Positions 8,628 through 17,480 of a stretch of 64,000 nucleotides of DNA are shown piece by piece (the first letter of the stretch is position 1; the number at the start of each line of letters is the position of its first letter). The position numbers and the translations under genes were made by a program. The notes below the pieces were generated by a model. That model saw nothing but the letters and a program-made list of their open reading frames with translations. It was not told the DNA's origin and searched no databases. Source of the stretch: Clostridiales bacterium Firm_11 (GTDB lineage Bacteria > Bacillota > Clostridia > Christensenellales > Aristaeellaceae); assembly GCA_001604105.1 (NCBI GenBank), contig LVAQ01000003.1, forward strand, positions 100,316-164,315, given 5' to 3'.

Positions 8628-8656
8628 TTGACATCACGTTGCGCATATGCTATAAT
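8628..8656 (+). promoter_or_regulatory. Consensus sigma-A promoter of the metallo-hydrolase gene
   Basis: TTGACA (8628-8633), 17 bp, TATAAT (8651-8656), a perfect match. A second weaker candidate lies inside the leader: TTGACT (8719-8724), 16 bp, TAATAT (8741-8746). The leader from the first promoter to the GTG start is about 150 nt and holds no recognised riboswitch. Confidence 0.8.
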
Positions 8657-8814
8657 TCTTACGATGTGGCGGCGATACGACTCGCTTTTCCATGGCCGTA
8701 GCCGCCCCTGTGGACCGCTTGACTCATGAGAAATCATTTGTAATATTTTGCCAGCTCAAACGAGCCGGAGAGGGCAGGGTGTTACGACCGTTTCATGATG
8801 ATGGAGGTTTTTTT

Positions 8815-9690
8815 GTGCAAAGGCAACTCAAGGTAACGTATCACTATAACAGCGGATTCTCGATTCAGGTTGGCAGCACACTGTTGGTTTTCGATTACTG
8901 GGAGGGGGAAGGCAGGCGACTGGGCGAGGTTGGGCGGTTGAACAAGGGTATCCTTTCCGCGTATGAACAGGTTTACGTGTTGGTAAGCCATGGCCATCCC
9001 GATCACCTTGACCCGGTTATCTATGACTGGCGCAATGACCTGCCGGATATTACCTACATCGTCAGCGGCGATCTACCCATCGGCAAGCGCGGCAGGCGCA
9101 TCTCCGCGGGGGAAGAAATGACCCTAACGCAGGATATGACCGTGCGCGCGTTTGAAAGTACAGATCTGGGCGTGAGCTTTCTGGTGACCCTCTACGGGAT
9201 GAACATTTTCCACGCGGGGGATCTCAACCTGTGGCATTGGCGGCAGGAAAGTTCCCTGCGGGAGATTGAGGCGGCGGAGCAGGCGTTTTACAGCGCGTGC
9301 GAGCCCATTCCCGCAGGGGTGATCGACCTTGCCATGTTCCCGGTGGATCCGCGGCAGGGGCTGATGTATGACGCGGGCGCGAATCACTTCATCCTGACCA
9401 AGAAGCCGCGGCTGTTCATCCCCATGCATTGGCAGGACAGGCCGGAGGTCGCGGTCGATTTTTCGCGCCGTGCGCGCACCCCGCATACCGAGGTGCTTGC
9501 CCTAACGCACCCCGGCGAATCTGCCACGGTTACGTATGAAGAGAAACTGCTGGATATCCACATCGTGGAACCGCCGAAAGATTTTACGGATCTGCCGCTT
9601 GTGCCGCAGCGCCGCCCTGCACCCCGGGGGTTGGGGGACATCAAGGAAGACCCCTTTGCTGATAGCGACCTGCCGGTAGATTTAACCTAG
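8815..9690 (+). CDS. Metallo-beta-lactamase-fold hydrolase
   Basis: 291 residues from the GTG at 8815, chosen because GGAGG sits 7 bp upstream and homology-like sequence ('QLKVTYHYNSGFSI') begins here. An ATG at 8692 would add 41 residues lacking family character. The zinc motif HxHxDH is visible as SHGHPDHLD, with a later 'FHAGDLNLWHW' (Asp ligand) and 'FIPMHWQDRP' (His ligand). This pattern fits the UlaG-like/RNase Z-like branch rather than true beta-lactamases. The substrate is unknown. It is monocistronic, with a terminator 15 bp after the stop. Confidence 0.85.
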   Translation: MQRQLKVTYHYNSGFSIQVGSTLLVFDYWEGEGRRLGEVGRLNKGILSAYEQVYVLVSHGHPDHLDPVIYDWRNDLPDITYIVSGDLPIGKRGRRISAGEEMTLTQDMTVRAFESTDLGVSFLVTLYGMNIFHAGDLNLWHWRQESSLREIEAAEQAFYSACEPIPAGVIDLAMFPVDPRQGLMYDAGANHFILTKKPRLFIPMHWQDRPEVAVDFSRRARTPHTEVLALTHPGESATVTYEEKLLDIHIVEPPKDFTDLPLVPQRRPAPRGLGDIKEDPFADSDLPVDLT

Positions 9691-9704
9691 CCATACGCAC
9701 TGGT

Positions 9705-9735
9705 CAGGCGCCCCGAAGAACGCGCGGGGCGCCTG
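9705..9735 (+). terminator. Terminator after the metallo-hydrolase gene
   Basis: CAGGCGCCCCG (9705-9715) pairs with CGGGGCGCCTG (9725-9735), followed by TTTA. Confidence 0.75.
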
Positions 9736-9898
9736 TTTACGCGCGTAGCGGGGATGCCGGACGCGTTAAATTCTGCTGATTCTGCCCAAACATGCAACAT
9801 TTTCATGCGCTCAAACGTCATGTCATCGGAATACAAATCAAAAACAGCTTGATACAATCGTTTCCCGAAGGGAGACCAATTGGAAGGAGCGTCAAACG

Positions 9899-12181
9899 AT
9901 GCAAAAACGAATCCTGAGCCTACTCCTGTGCCTGAGCTTGCTGCTCGGCCTTACGGCAGCCATGGCAGAACCCGTGAATGTGAATCTTTTGCAGCCGGAT
10001 AACGATGCCGGTACCTACAAGTATGTTACGGGCGCCGCGAACATCGGAGATACGGTCTATGTGCTTACCAGCAACACCCTGGAATGCTGGAAGCCCGGCG
10101 ACGCCGCAGAAACCGTCCTGACCCAAGGCGTAATGAATTCAGATTACGATGGGTATGACATTACCGCGGAGGATGAAGCAAACGGCAAGGTGGCGTACAG
10201 CCGCCTGTTGGCCGATGGCGATACGCTCTATGGGTTTAACCGCAGAACCGGCACGCTTTGGAAGCTGCTGGACGCAGGCGGCCTGCTGCCAACGCCGGAG
10301 CTTGCTGTATCGCTTGTATGGGATAGCGTATTGCGCAAGAATGCGGAATATGATTATGAATATACCCCGCAGTTCGGGGATACGCTGATCATGGACGGCA
10401 CCTTATATGCCGCCCTTCAGGACTGGGAAAACAGCGAAACCTCCTATGAAGTGATGGCCTGGGATCTGGCGACGGGCAAACAGCTGTCCCACAACAAAGG
10501 GATCGCGCTGCGTACCCTGAATGCCTATCAGGACGGGCTGATTATCGGCAAGTTGTATGACGATGCCAATAGCTGGGATCCGGTAACCGAAACCCAGAAA
10601 CTGCCCGAGGTAGCAACCTTTGACCCGAAAACGGGCGAGGTCAAGGTGCTGCTGCAACTGCCCAGCGCAAACATTGCGGGCGTGCGCTATGATGCCGCCA
10701 AGGATACCCTGTACTACGTAGAGGGCGCTACCGTGAAAAGCGTGACCGCCTTTACGCTGCCTGCCAAGGTGAGCGCCTACCTGCCCAACCGCGTGTGGGA
10801 GGATGCCGGTATGTCCCTCCTGCCGGGCGGCATGTGCGTCATCGCGGATTATAACGGCGTGATCGTGCGTGCGCTGGATCAGCCGGGGATCGAGAACGGC
10901 GCGCTGACCATCTATGGTGAGTACGGCAGCGCCGGCCATCAGGCGTATCTTGCGCAAAACCCGCAGGCGCTGGTTACCACCAACGAGAATTACTATTCGA
11001 GCCTGGAGGAGTTTACCGCCGCCATGGTTTCCGGCAGTGACGCCGTAGACGTGCTGCGTCTAAACAGCGGCTATACCCCCTTGCAGCGTCTGGTGGGAAA
11101 AGGCTATGCCTTGGATTTGAGCACCTACCCGGAGCTGATGGCACTGGCAGGGGAGATGGACGCCAACCTGGCCGCGCCGATGATGCTAGAGGGAAAGCTG
11201 TACGGCGTGCCGGTGGATTTGAACGCCAGCGCAATCGGCGTTTACCAGCGTGTGTGGGATAAGCTTGAACTTACGCAGGAGGATAAGCCCACCACCTTTA
11301 TGGAGATGCTGGATTTTGTGGACAACTGGCAGGATGATTACGGCGAAGATCATCCGGAGTACATGCTCACCGATGACGGGTCAACGCGCCGCAGTCTGCT
11401 GGGTTGGCTGATGGACGCCTATTATGCCGAGCAGGTTCGCGCCGGTGAGGCTGTTCGTTTTGATACGCCGCTGTTCCGTAAGCTCATGGAACGTTTTGAC
11501 AGCATCGATTTTACACAGATGGAAAAGGATCAGGAGCAGCAGGGTGATGATTACTGGTCGCGCGAATCGGTTTTCACGCTGTACGCCAACCCCACATACC
11601 CCGGGCAGGCTCGCTATGACAGCAAAATCCTGGCGCTGCCGCTGGACGAAGGGCTATTGCCCGTGTATCCCTGCAATGTGGATTACCTGATTATCAACCC
11701 CCGCACCACGCGTACCGAACAGGCCGTGCAGTATATTAGCACCTACGTGCAAAACATGAGTTCGGATTCGGGCAATATCGTGTTCTTCCCCGGGCACAAT
11801 GACGGGGTGATCAACCCGCGTTTTGAAAGTGATCTGCAAAACTGGAAGGATACGCTGGCGGAGTTTCAGGAGATGCTGGAAACCGCTGTGCCGGAGAGTG
11901 TGGCAAGCCTGAAAGAGACCATCACGTATTACGAAGAGCTCATCAACAATGCGGATACCTATCGTTACACGGTCACAGCGGAAGAGATTCAAACGTACCG
12001 TGATACGATTGCCCCCTATCTGGTGGTAACCGGGCAATCCCCCTTGAACACGTGGGACAGCAACGGCAGCAACGAGTTTTACACGTTGCGCGAGCAGTAT
12101 CTGCAAGGCGCGATGCCGCTGGATACGTACATCAAGGAAATCGACAAGCGGATACGCATGATCAGTCTGGAAGATCAGTAA
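9899..12181 (+). CDS. Large extracellular solute-binding protein with N-terminal repeat domain (copy 1)
   Basis: 760 residues. A classical signal peptide (about 1-23, ending AMA) has no lipobox Cys, so the protein is predicted to be secreted rather than lipid-anchored, which is odd for a Gram-positive binding protein. Residues about 30-330 contain repeating beta-rich motifs (for example 'VMAWDLATGKQL' and 'VATFDPKTGEVKVL') suggesting a propeller. From about 335 the sequence reads like family 1 solute-binding proteins ('LTIYGEYGSAGHQ', 'LRLNSGYTPLQRLVGKGYALDL', 'LEGKLYGVPVDLNA'). The C-terminus holds a helical segment ending 'IDKRIRMISLEDQ', closely matched in the next gene. It is the first gene of a transport-like cluster to 20135; the solute is unknown, presumably carbohydrate from the permease type. 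GGAAGGAGCG supports the ATG. Confidence 0.8.
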   Translation: MQKRILSLLLCLSLLLGLTAAMAEPVNVNLLQPDNDAGTYKYVTGAANIGDTVYVLTSNTLECWKPGDAAETVLTQGVMNSDYDGYDITAEDEANGKVAYSRLLADGDTLYGFNRRTGTLWKLLDAGGLLPTPELAVSLVWDSVLRKNAEYDYEYTPQFGDTLIMDGTLYAALQDWENSETSYEVMAWDLATGKQLSHNKGIALRTLNAYQDGLIIGKLYDDANSWDPVTETQKLPEVATFDPKTGEVKVLLQLPSANIAGVRYDAAKDTLYYVEGATVKSVTAFTLPAKVSAYLPNRVWEDAGMSLLPGGMCVIADYNGVIVRALDQPGIENGALTIYGEYGSAGHQAYLAQNPQALVTTNENYYSSLEEFTAAMVSGSDAVDVLRLNSGYTPLQRLVGKGYALDLSTYPELMALAGEMDANLAAPMMLEGKLYGVPVDLNASAIGVYQRVWDKLELTQEDKPTTFMEMLDFVDNWQDDYGEDHPEYMLTDDGSTRRSLLGWLMDAYYAEQVRAGEAVRFDTPLFRKLMERFDSIDFTQMEKDQEQQGDDYWSRESVFTLYANPTYPGQARYDSKILALPLDEGLLPVYPCNVDYLIINPRTTRTEQAVQYISTYVQNMSSDSGNIVFFPGHNDGVINPRFESDLQNWKDTLAEFQEMLETAVPESVASLKETITYYEELINNADTYRYTVTAEEIQTYRDTIAPYLVVTGQSPLNTWDSNGSNEFYTLREQYLQGAMPLDTYIKEIDKRIRMISLEDQ

Positions 12182-12264
12182 CGCCGCTTAAGGCAGTAAA
12201 AAAGTTGGAACCAGGGCTATAAAGCGAGCGGCAACAGTACAATGCAGCACATGTTTCATCCTCT

Positions 12265-12290
12265 GGGCGGCGGCAAGCATGCCGCCGCCC
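12265..12290 (+). terminator. Hairpin between the two binding-protein genes
   Basis: GGGCGGCGGCA (12265-12275) pairs with TGCCGCCGCCC (12280-12290) around a four-base loop, followed by TTGCCC rather than a T run. It may reduce read-through from copy 1 to copy 2. Confidence 0.6.
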
Positions 12291-12680
12291 TTGCCCGTAT
12301 AAAACCCCACCGTAGCACGTAGGGCGCAACGAACAATGGCGATTATCGGGCGCTGGCCGTCGGGTCTACGCGTTTACCACGCGGGCAGCGTACGCGCCGG
12401 TTGAAACGCGGCGGCGTAAGGCGATGATCTTTGCCCGATGCTGTAAAGGTTTTACCCTATTGGCGGCTGACTGGGCACGGAGTTCCCTTGACCTGCCTTG
12501 CGTCTTGCCAGAATACTGCCAGTGTCATTTGCGACACGCCCAGGGACATTTCACCCGTCAAAGCGTATGACTCCCGACGCGGGGGATGCCAGCGCGCGCG
12601 TTTCTGCTATAATCATGGAGAAAGCGTTTTCGGATGCATACGAACCGAACCATTCGATAATCAGGAAGGATGTATTTGCC
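12291..12680 (+). other. Gene-free spacer upstream of the second binding-protein gene
   Basis: No convincing gene. A TATAAT (12608-12613) lies 67 bp before the GTG start but lacks a good -35, so it is only a possible promoter. In-frame codons upstream of 12681 have no family-like content. Confidence 0.4.
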
Positions 12681-15002
12681 GTGAAAAAATGGATTGCAAT
12701 GCTTTTGACCCTGTGCCTGCTGTTGCCCTTTGCGGGCGCGTTTGCCGTGGTGGTTACCACCACCTCCAGCGACAGCATAAGCGTTGGCGGGGATGAAGAA
12801 TCGACCAGCGTGGCTTCGCTGGCAACGCTGGACGGCACGGCGTATGCGCTGTATACGGATGGCCGCCTGACGGCCATGGCGCCCGCCACCCGCACCCAAA
12901 CGCCGCTTGGCAGGCTGCTCTACAGCGCTTACTATACCAATGAAGCCGAGCTTTCGGCCGCGCAGGCCGCCCAGGAAGAAGCGCTTGTGCCCGTGGATAT
13001 GCTCTTTGTGGACGGGGGCATCCTGTACGGCCTGTGCACGGTAACCGGGCAAGCCTATACCCTGCTGGACACGCTGGGCGCGTTTGCCCCCACCCCGGGC
13101 GTGAAGCTGGACGTATCAGCCTTGCGCATGGCGGATGGCGAAGGCAGGCTGACCGTGGTGGATATTGCCGCCGCCGGAGGCAAGCTGTTTGCGGTAACCC
13201 GTGATGACATGACGTCCAGCCTTACCACGACCCTCGTGGGGCTTGATCTGGCGGGCGGGCAGGCCAAAACCTATAACGTGCAAAACGTTCAGGATGTAGA
13301 AGCCTATGCGGATGGCAAGCTGCTTTTGCGCCGCTATGATTTGAACGCGGTGTACACTGCCAGCAGCGGCGGCGCGAGCATGCCGGGCAGCGATTACGGC
13401 ACGTTTGACATCGCCAGCGAAACCTATACCCAGCTTGGCGAGTTTGCGGGCGAGGGCGCGCTAGGCGCGTATTCGGTCAGCGGTATGGTGTATGCCGCGG
13501 ATACCGGCTCGCTGTTCTTTATCGATGGTGGCCGCATTGAAGGCATCGACATGGCCACAGGGGAAACCCGCACCAGCGCCTATACGGGCGAGGGCATGCT
13601 TGGCGGCTACGGCATGCAAAGCAGCTCGGGCTACGCGCAAGGCGGCTATTACCTGCGCGGCAATGCAAGCGGGCTTACGGTGCTCGCGCTGGATACCGAT
13701 GCTGTCAAGCAGGGCGCGCTGCGCATCTTCGGCGAGTTCGGCACGGATGCGCACAAGAGCTTCAGCCAGAATTACCCCGATATCCCCGTGGATGTGGCTT
13801 CGGATTATACCGCAAGCCTGGAGACCATCACCAACGCGATGATCAGCGAAAATAACGCGTATGATGTGTTGTTGATGATTATGAGCTACATGCCCGTGGA
13901 ACGCCTCATCCAGAAAGGTTACTGCGAGGATTTGAGCGCCTACCCCGAAATCATGGAGCGCGTAGCGAAGCTTGACCCCCGTTTTCTGGAGGAGATGACG
14001 GTGGATGGCAAGCTGTACGGCGTGCCGGTTTCATCCACGGCGTTCACCTACGGCGTTAACATGGCGCAGTGGGAAGCGCTGGGGCTGACCAAGGATGATC
14101 TGCCGACCAGCCTGATTGCTTTCTATGATTTTCTGGCGAATTACATGGTAGATTATGGCGAGGATCATCCGGATGTCAACCTGTTTGACATGGGCGGGGA
14201 GCAGATCAAGCTGCTGCTGTTCAGCCTGATGCTGGATCAGTACATCACCTACGGGCAGGCAAAGCTGGATAATCAAGCCGCCTTTGACACACCGCTTGTG
14301 CGCGAGGTGCTGACCGCCTTTGAGCAGATTGATTTTGAGGAGCTGATTCAGGAGCTGGATATGACCAGCGTTTCGTATATGAACCGGGATGCGATCTTCT
14401 CCGCCTACCTGCCAGTAACAACATTCAGCAGCTATTATAAGGATATTACGCCGCTGATACTGCCCCTGACCGATGAGGCGGAGCCGGTGATCGGCGCTAA
14501 CCTGAGCGTGCTGGTGCTCAACCCCAAATCCCAGCGCAAGGCGGATGCGGTCAAGTACATCTGCAACTATCTGGATAACCTGGACGACAGCAGCGCCATT
14601 GTGCTCAACGCGTCGGATAATGAGCCGCGAATTGTCAAGGATTATGACAAGAACCATGCAAGCCTGCTGGAGCAAATCGCCAAGAAGCAGACGCTTTTAG
14701 ACGCGGCGGAGGAAAGCCGCAAGGCATCCATCCGTGAGGAAATCACCCAGCTGGAAGCATCCCTTGCGCAGCTGGAGGAGAACAAGTACAGCGTAAGCGC
14801 GGAGCAGATACAGGTTTTCCGCGAGCAGATTTCCGATAAGCTGGCGGTATGCCAGCAGAGCGTCATCTACAGCGCCGATGAAGCGGCGCAAAGTGAAATG
14901 AGCTCACTGATGATGCAGTATCTATCCGGCGCGGTAACGCAGGAGCAGTTGCTCAAGGAAATGGACAAGCGCACGCGCATGATGGCGCTGGAAAACCAAT
15001 AA
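12681..15002 (+). CDS. Large extracellular solute-binding protein with N-terminal repeat domain (copy 2)
   Basis: 773 residues from the GTG at 12681, chosen because the signal peptide starts there (VKKWIAMLLTLCLLL) and AGGAAGGA lies upstream; an ATG at 12498 would bury the signal. No lipobox Cys follows the hydrophobic core. The layout matches copy 1: a beta-rich N-terminal half with Gly-rich propeller-like motifs, then a family 1 binding-protein half ('LRIFGEFGTDAHKSF', 'VERLIQKGYCEDLSAYPEIM', 'VDGKLYGVPVSSTAF'). A C-terminal Lys/Glu-rich helical stretch (about 655-730) ends 'MDKRTRMMALENQ'. The two proteins look like diverged tandem paralogues, perhaps binding different ligands for one permease pair. 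Confidence 0.8.
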   Translation: MKKWIAMLLTLCLLLPFAGAFAVVVTTTSSDSISVGGDEESTSVASLATLDGTAYALYTDGRLTAMAPATRTQTPLGRLLYSAYYTNEAELSAAQAAQEEALVPVDMLFVDGGILYGLCTVTGQAYTLLDTLGAFAPTPGVKLDVSALRMADGEGRLTVVDIAAAGGKLFAVTRDDMTSSLTTTLVGLDLAGGQAKTYNVQNVQDVEAYADGKLLLRRYDLNAVYTASSGGASMPGSDYGTFDIASETYTQLGEFAGEGALGAYSVSGMVYAADTGSLFFIDGGRIEGIDMATGETRTSAYTGEGMLGGYGMQSSSGYAQGGYYLRGNASGLTVLALDTDAVKQGALRIFGEFGTDAHKSFSQNYPDIPVDVASDYTASLETITNAMISENNAYDVLLMIMSYMPVERLIQKGYCEDLSAYPEIMERVAKLDPRFLEEMTVDGKLYGVPVSSTAFTYGVNMAQWEALGLTKDDLPTSLIAFYDFLANYMVDYGEDHPDVNLFDMGGEQIKLLLFSLMLDQYITYGQAKLDNQAAFDTPLVREVLTAFEQIDFEELIQELDMTSVSYMNRDAIFSAYLPVTTFSSYYKDITPLILPLTDEAEPVIGANLSVLVLNPKSQRKADAVKYICNYLDNLDDSSAIVLNASDNEPRIVKDYDKNHASLLEQIAKKQTLLDAAEESRKASIREEITQLEASLAQLEENKYSVSAEQIQVFREQISDKLAVCQQSVIYSADEAAQSEMSSLMMQYLSGAVTQEQLLKEMDKRTRMMALENQ

Positions 15003-15563
15003 CCGCAAGGTGGCGCCGCGCCGCAAACTTCCTGTTTCACGTAGTGGCCGTTTGCAGCGCGGCATGAAAAACGGTCGCTGGTACCATGGAACCAACATGG
15101 CGAGGGGTCAGGGGAGCGCCCCTGACCCCTCGCCCGCTTGTCAAAACGCCCCGGTTGGTTTCCACCATCGCACGCCGCATAGCCCTGCGGCCTGCTCGCG
15201 CGTTTTGACTATGGGTTTTGAAGGGGGCTTTGGGGCTTAACGCCAAACCCCGGCAGGGTTTCACCCCTGCACCCTGCCCAGCGCTTTTCGCTCTGCACCA
15301 GTTTTTTCGAAGGGCTGCGCGGGGGTGAGGGGAGCGCCTCCTGACCCCGCGCAGCCTGCCTGTTTGGAATAATTCGTTATAGTACGGGATGAAATTTCAT
15401 CCTTCAAGCGTTTCTCCTTTGGTTGCCCCGGCGGCGCTGCGCGTGGTACACTGCAAAGCGAAGCCGCGCCGCAAGGCAGGGGGCAGACCTGGCATAGCGT
15501 TGCGCGCGCGCTTTGCCGCTTCGCTTAGGGGCGATCCAGCGGCGCGCCATAAAGGAGGCCATC
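15003..15563. repeat. Hairpin-rich intergenic repeat block between binding protein and permease genes
   Basis: No gene. A perfect 14-bp stem (15101-15114 with 15119-15132, loop AGCG) is built on GAGGGGTCAGGGG. A second stem (15314-15324 with 15345-15355) has a similar core. Between them, 15181-15283 is a copy of a dispersed element also found near 38358-38459 and 55851-55952, recognisable by 'GCTTTGGGG' then 'GGCAGGG' and 'CACCCCTGC'. The first hairpin could terminate the binding-protein transcript. A TATAGT at 15379 has no convincing -35. Confidence 0.7.
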
Positions 15564-16421
15564 GTGTTTACCCGAAAAAAGACGGTCTGGCTTTACCTTA
15601 TGCCCGGGTTTCTCGGGCTCTTGGCATTTTACTTTGTCCCCTTTTTCTGGGGCGTATGGTTCAGCCTCACGGATGGCACCATCGACAATAAATTCGTGGG
15701 CTTTCAAAACTACCTGAACGTATGGCGCAATGAAATTTTCCAGCTGGGTTTGAAAAACACGCTGGAGCTTTCGCTGCTGTGCGCGCCGGTCATCTTTGTG
15801 CTTGCCTTTCTGCTGGCCTCCCTCATGCGCAAGCGCGTGGCGGGGGACGGGTTTTTCCGCAACGCGCTGTTGATGCCCTACCTGATGCCCAGCTCCGCCA
15901 TGCTCATCATCTGGCTACTGATGTTCGATTATGGCGGCGTCATCAACCGCATGGTCACGGCCATGGGGTTTGAACGCGTGTTCTGGCTGGAGGGCGGGGC
16001 GCTGCGGGTGCCCATTGTGCTTTTGTACATATGGAAGAACCTTGGCTTCAGCGTGGTCATCTTTACGGCGGCGTTGCAGGCCGTGCCGGAATCCCTCTAC
16101 GAGTACGCGGCGCTGGAGGGCGCGGGGTTCTTCCGGCGGCAGTTTTCCATCACGCTGCCGCAGGTGCTTCCCACGGCGTTTCTGGTGTTTGTGCTGGCGA
16201 TGGTCAACGCTTTTAAGATTTTCAAGGAAGTGTATGTCATCGGCGGGGCGTATCCGGAGGAGAGCGTTTACACCCTCCAGCATTACATGAACAACAAATT
16301 CGCCAAGCTGGATTATCAGGATGTGACCACCGCCGCCTACAGCTTTGCGGTGATCGTGATTGTACTGTTCCTATTGATGTATCGCGCCAAGAGCGTACGG
16401 CAGGGGGAGAACGCGGCATGA
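15564..16421 (+). CDS. Carbohydrate ABC transporter permease, MalF/UgpA type
   Basis: 285 residues from the GTG at 15564, which has AAAGGAGG 5 bp upstream; an ATG at 15513 would add 17 residues. Six hydrophobic segments are visible, beginning 'LYLMPGFLGLLAFYFVPFFWG', the typical opening of sugar permeases. The ATPase-docking EAA loop reads 'EYAALEGAGFFRRQFSITLP'. It pairs with the next gene, with which it overlaps by ATGA. No ATPase is encoded in the cluster; many Firmicutes share one MsmX-like ATPase among several sugar importers, so the partner may be elsewhere. Confidence 0.92.
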   Translation: MFTRKKTVWLYLMPGFLGLLAFYFVPFFWGVWFSLTDGTIDNKFVGFQNYLNVWRNEIFQLGLKNTLELSLLCAPVIFVLAFLLASLMRKRVAGDGFFRNALLMPYLMPSSAMLIIWLLMFDYGGVINRMVTAMGFERVFWLEGGALRVPIVLLYIWKNLGFSVVIFTAALQAVPESLYEYAALEGAGFFRRQFSITLPQVLPTAFLVFVLAMVNAFKIFKEVYVIGGAYPEESVYTLQHYMNNKFAKLDYQDVTTAAYSFAVIVIVLFLLMYRAKSVRQGENAA

Positions 16422-17458
16422 CGAACATAAAGCCAAATCAAAACCTGCCGCGCGGGGAGGTAATCCCGCCGGTGATCGGGCCGGACCCTTCGCTGGCGTA
16501 TGGCTTCACGCCGGAACCCGTGCGCGCGCCCACGAAGCCGCATCTGTTCATCAGCCTGCCCAAACGCAGGGGCGGCAAATGGCTGCGAAGCCTGCGGCGG
16601 GATGTACGCGCCCTCCGGCAGAGCCGCCCGCTGACCATCGCCATGTTCTGCCTGATTGCCGTGCTCATGCTTACGCCCATCGTGTTTACGTTTCTGTACT
16701 CGTTCTTCCCCAAAGGGGAAATCACCACCTACCTGGGGCTGCGCAACCGTTACGATGCCACCAAGTGGCTGGATGTGCTCTATGCCCCGTCCGTGGTGAG
16801 CCTGCGGCAGTACTATACCATCCTGATTGAAGAGCCGGAATACCTCAAGCTGTTTGTGAACAGCGCGATGTACGGGGGCGCGATCCTGCTGGGGCAGACG
16901 CTCATCATCCCTATGACGGCTTACGCGCTCAGCCGCTTTGCCTTCCGCGGGCGGGATACGCTGTTCTTTCTGGTGCTGATGCTCATGCTGCTGCCCTTTC
17001 AGGTGACCATGGCGCCCAGCGTGATGACCCTGCGGGCGCTGGGGCTGCTCAACACGCCGTGGGCGATCATCCTGCCATCGATCTTCTCCCCGTTTTACAT
17101 CTTTCTGCTGCGCCAGTTCATGGTGGGCATACCGGGGGAAATCATCGAGGCGGGACAGATGGACGGCACGGGTACCCTGCGCACGTTCGCCCATGTGGTG
17201 CTGCCCGTGTGCCGCCCCATCCTGGGCGCGGCGGCGGCGCTCTCCTTTGCGGATTGCTGGAACCTGGTGGAGCAGCCGCTGGTATACCTGACGGATAGCC
17301 GCCTGCAACCACTGAGCGTGATGTTCAACAAAATGAACGAAGAAGGGCAGGCGGTAGCCTTTGCGGGCGCGGCGCTGTACCTGCTGCCCATGCTGCTGAT
17401 CTACATCTATTTTCAGGACGATATCTTGCTGGGCGTACAGCTCAGCGAGCTGAAATAA
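16418..17458 (+). CDS. Carbohydrate ABC transporter permease, MalG/UgpE type
   Basis: 346 residues, longer than the usual 270-300 because of an N-terminal cytoplasmic extension of about 65 residues rich in Pro and basic residues before the first membrane helix. It also has a longer first external loop. The EAA loop is 'EIIEAGQMDGTGTLRTFAHVVLP'. It is translationally coupled to the preceding permease and the two would form the channel. What the N-terminal extension contacts is unknown. Confidence 0.9.
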   Translation: MTNIKPNQNLPRGEVIPPVIGPDPSLAYGFTPEPVRAPTKPHLFISLPKRRGGKWLRSLRRDVRALRQSRPLTIAMFCLIAVLMLTPIVFTFLYSFFPKGEITTYLGLRNRYDATKWLDVLYAPSVVSLRQYYTILIEEPEYLKLFVNSAMYGGAILLGQTLIIPMTAYALSRFAFRGRDTLFFLVLMLMLLPFQVTMAPSVMTLRALGLLNTPWAIILPSIFSPFYIFLLRQFMVGIPGEIIEAGQMDGTGTLRTFAHVVLPVCRPILGAAAALSFADCWNLVEQPLVYLTDSRLQPLSVMFNKMNEEGQAVAFAGAALYLLPMLLIYIYFQDDILLGVQLSELK

Positions 17459-17480
17459 ACCCGCCAGGGGAGGAAAGAAC

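Noticed and set aside
8657..8814. Riboswitch in the 150-nt leader of the metallo-hydrolase gene
   Set aside because: No conserved core of a known class could be recognised, and a second promoter inside it explains part of the spacing.
12498..12680. ATG at 12498 as start of the second binding protein
   Set aside because: It would place 61 unrelated residues before an obvious signal peptide.
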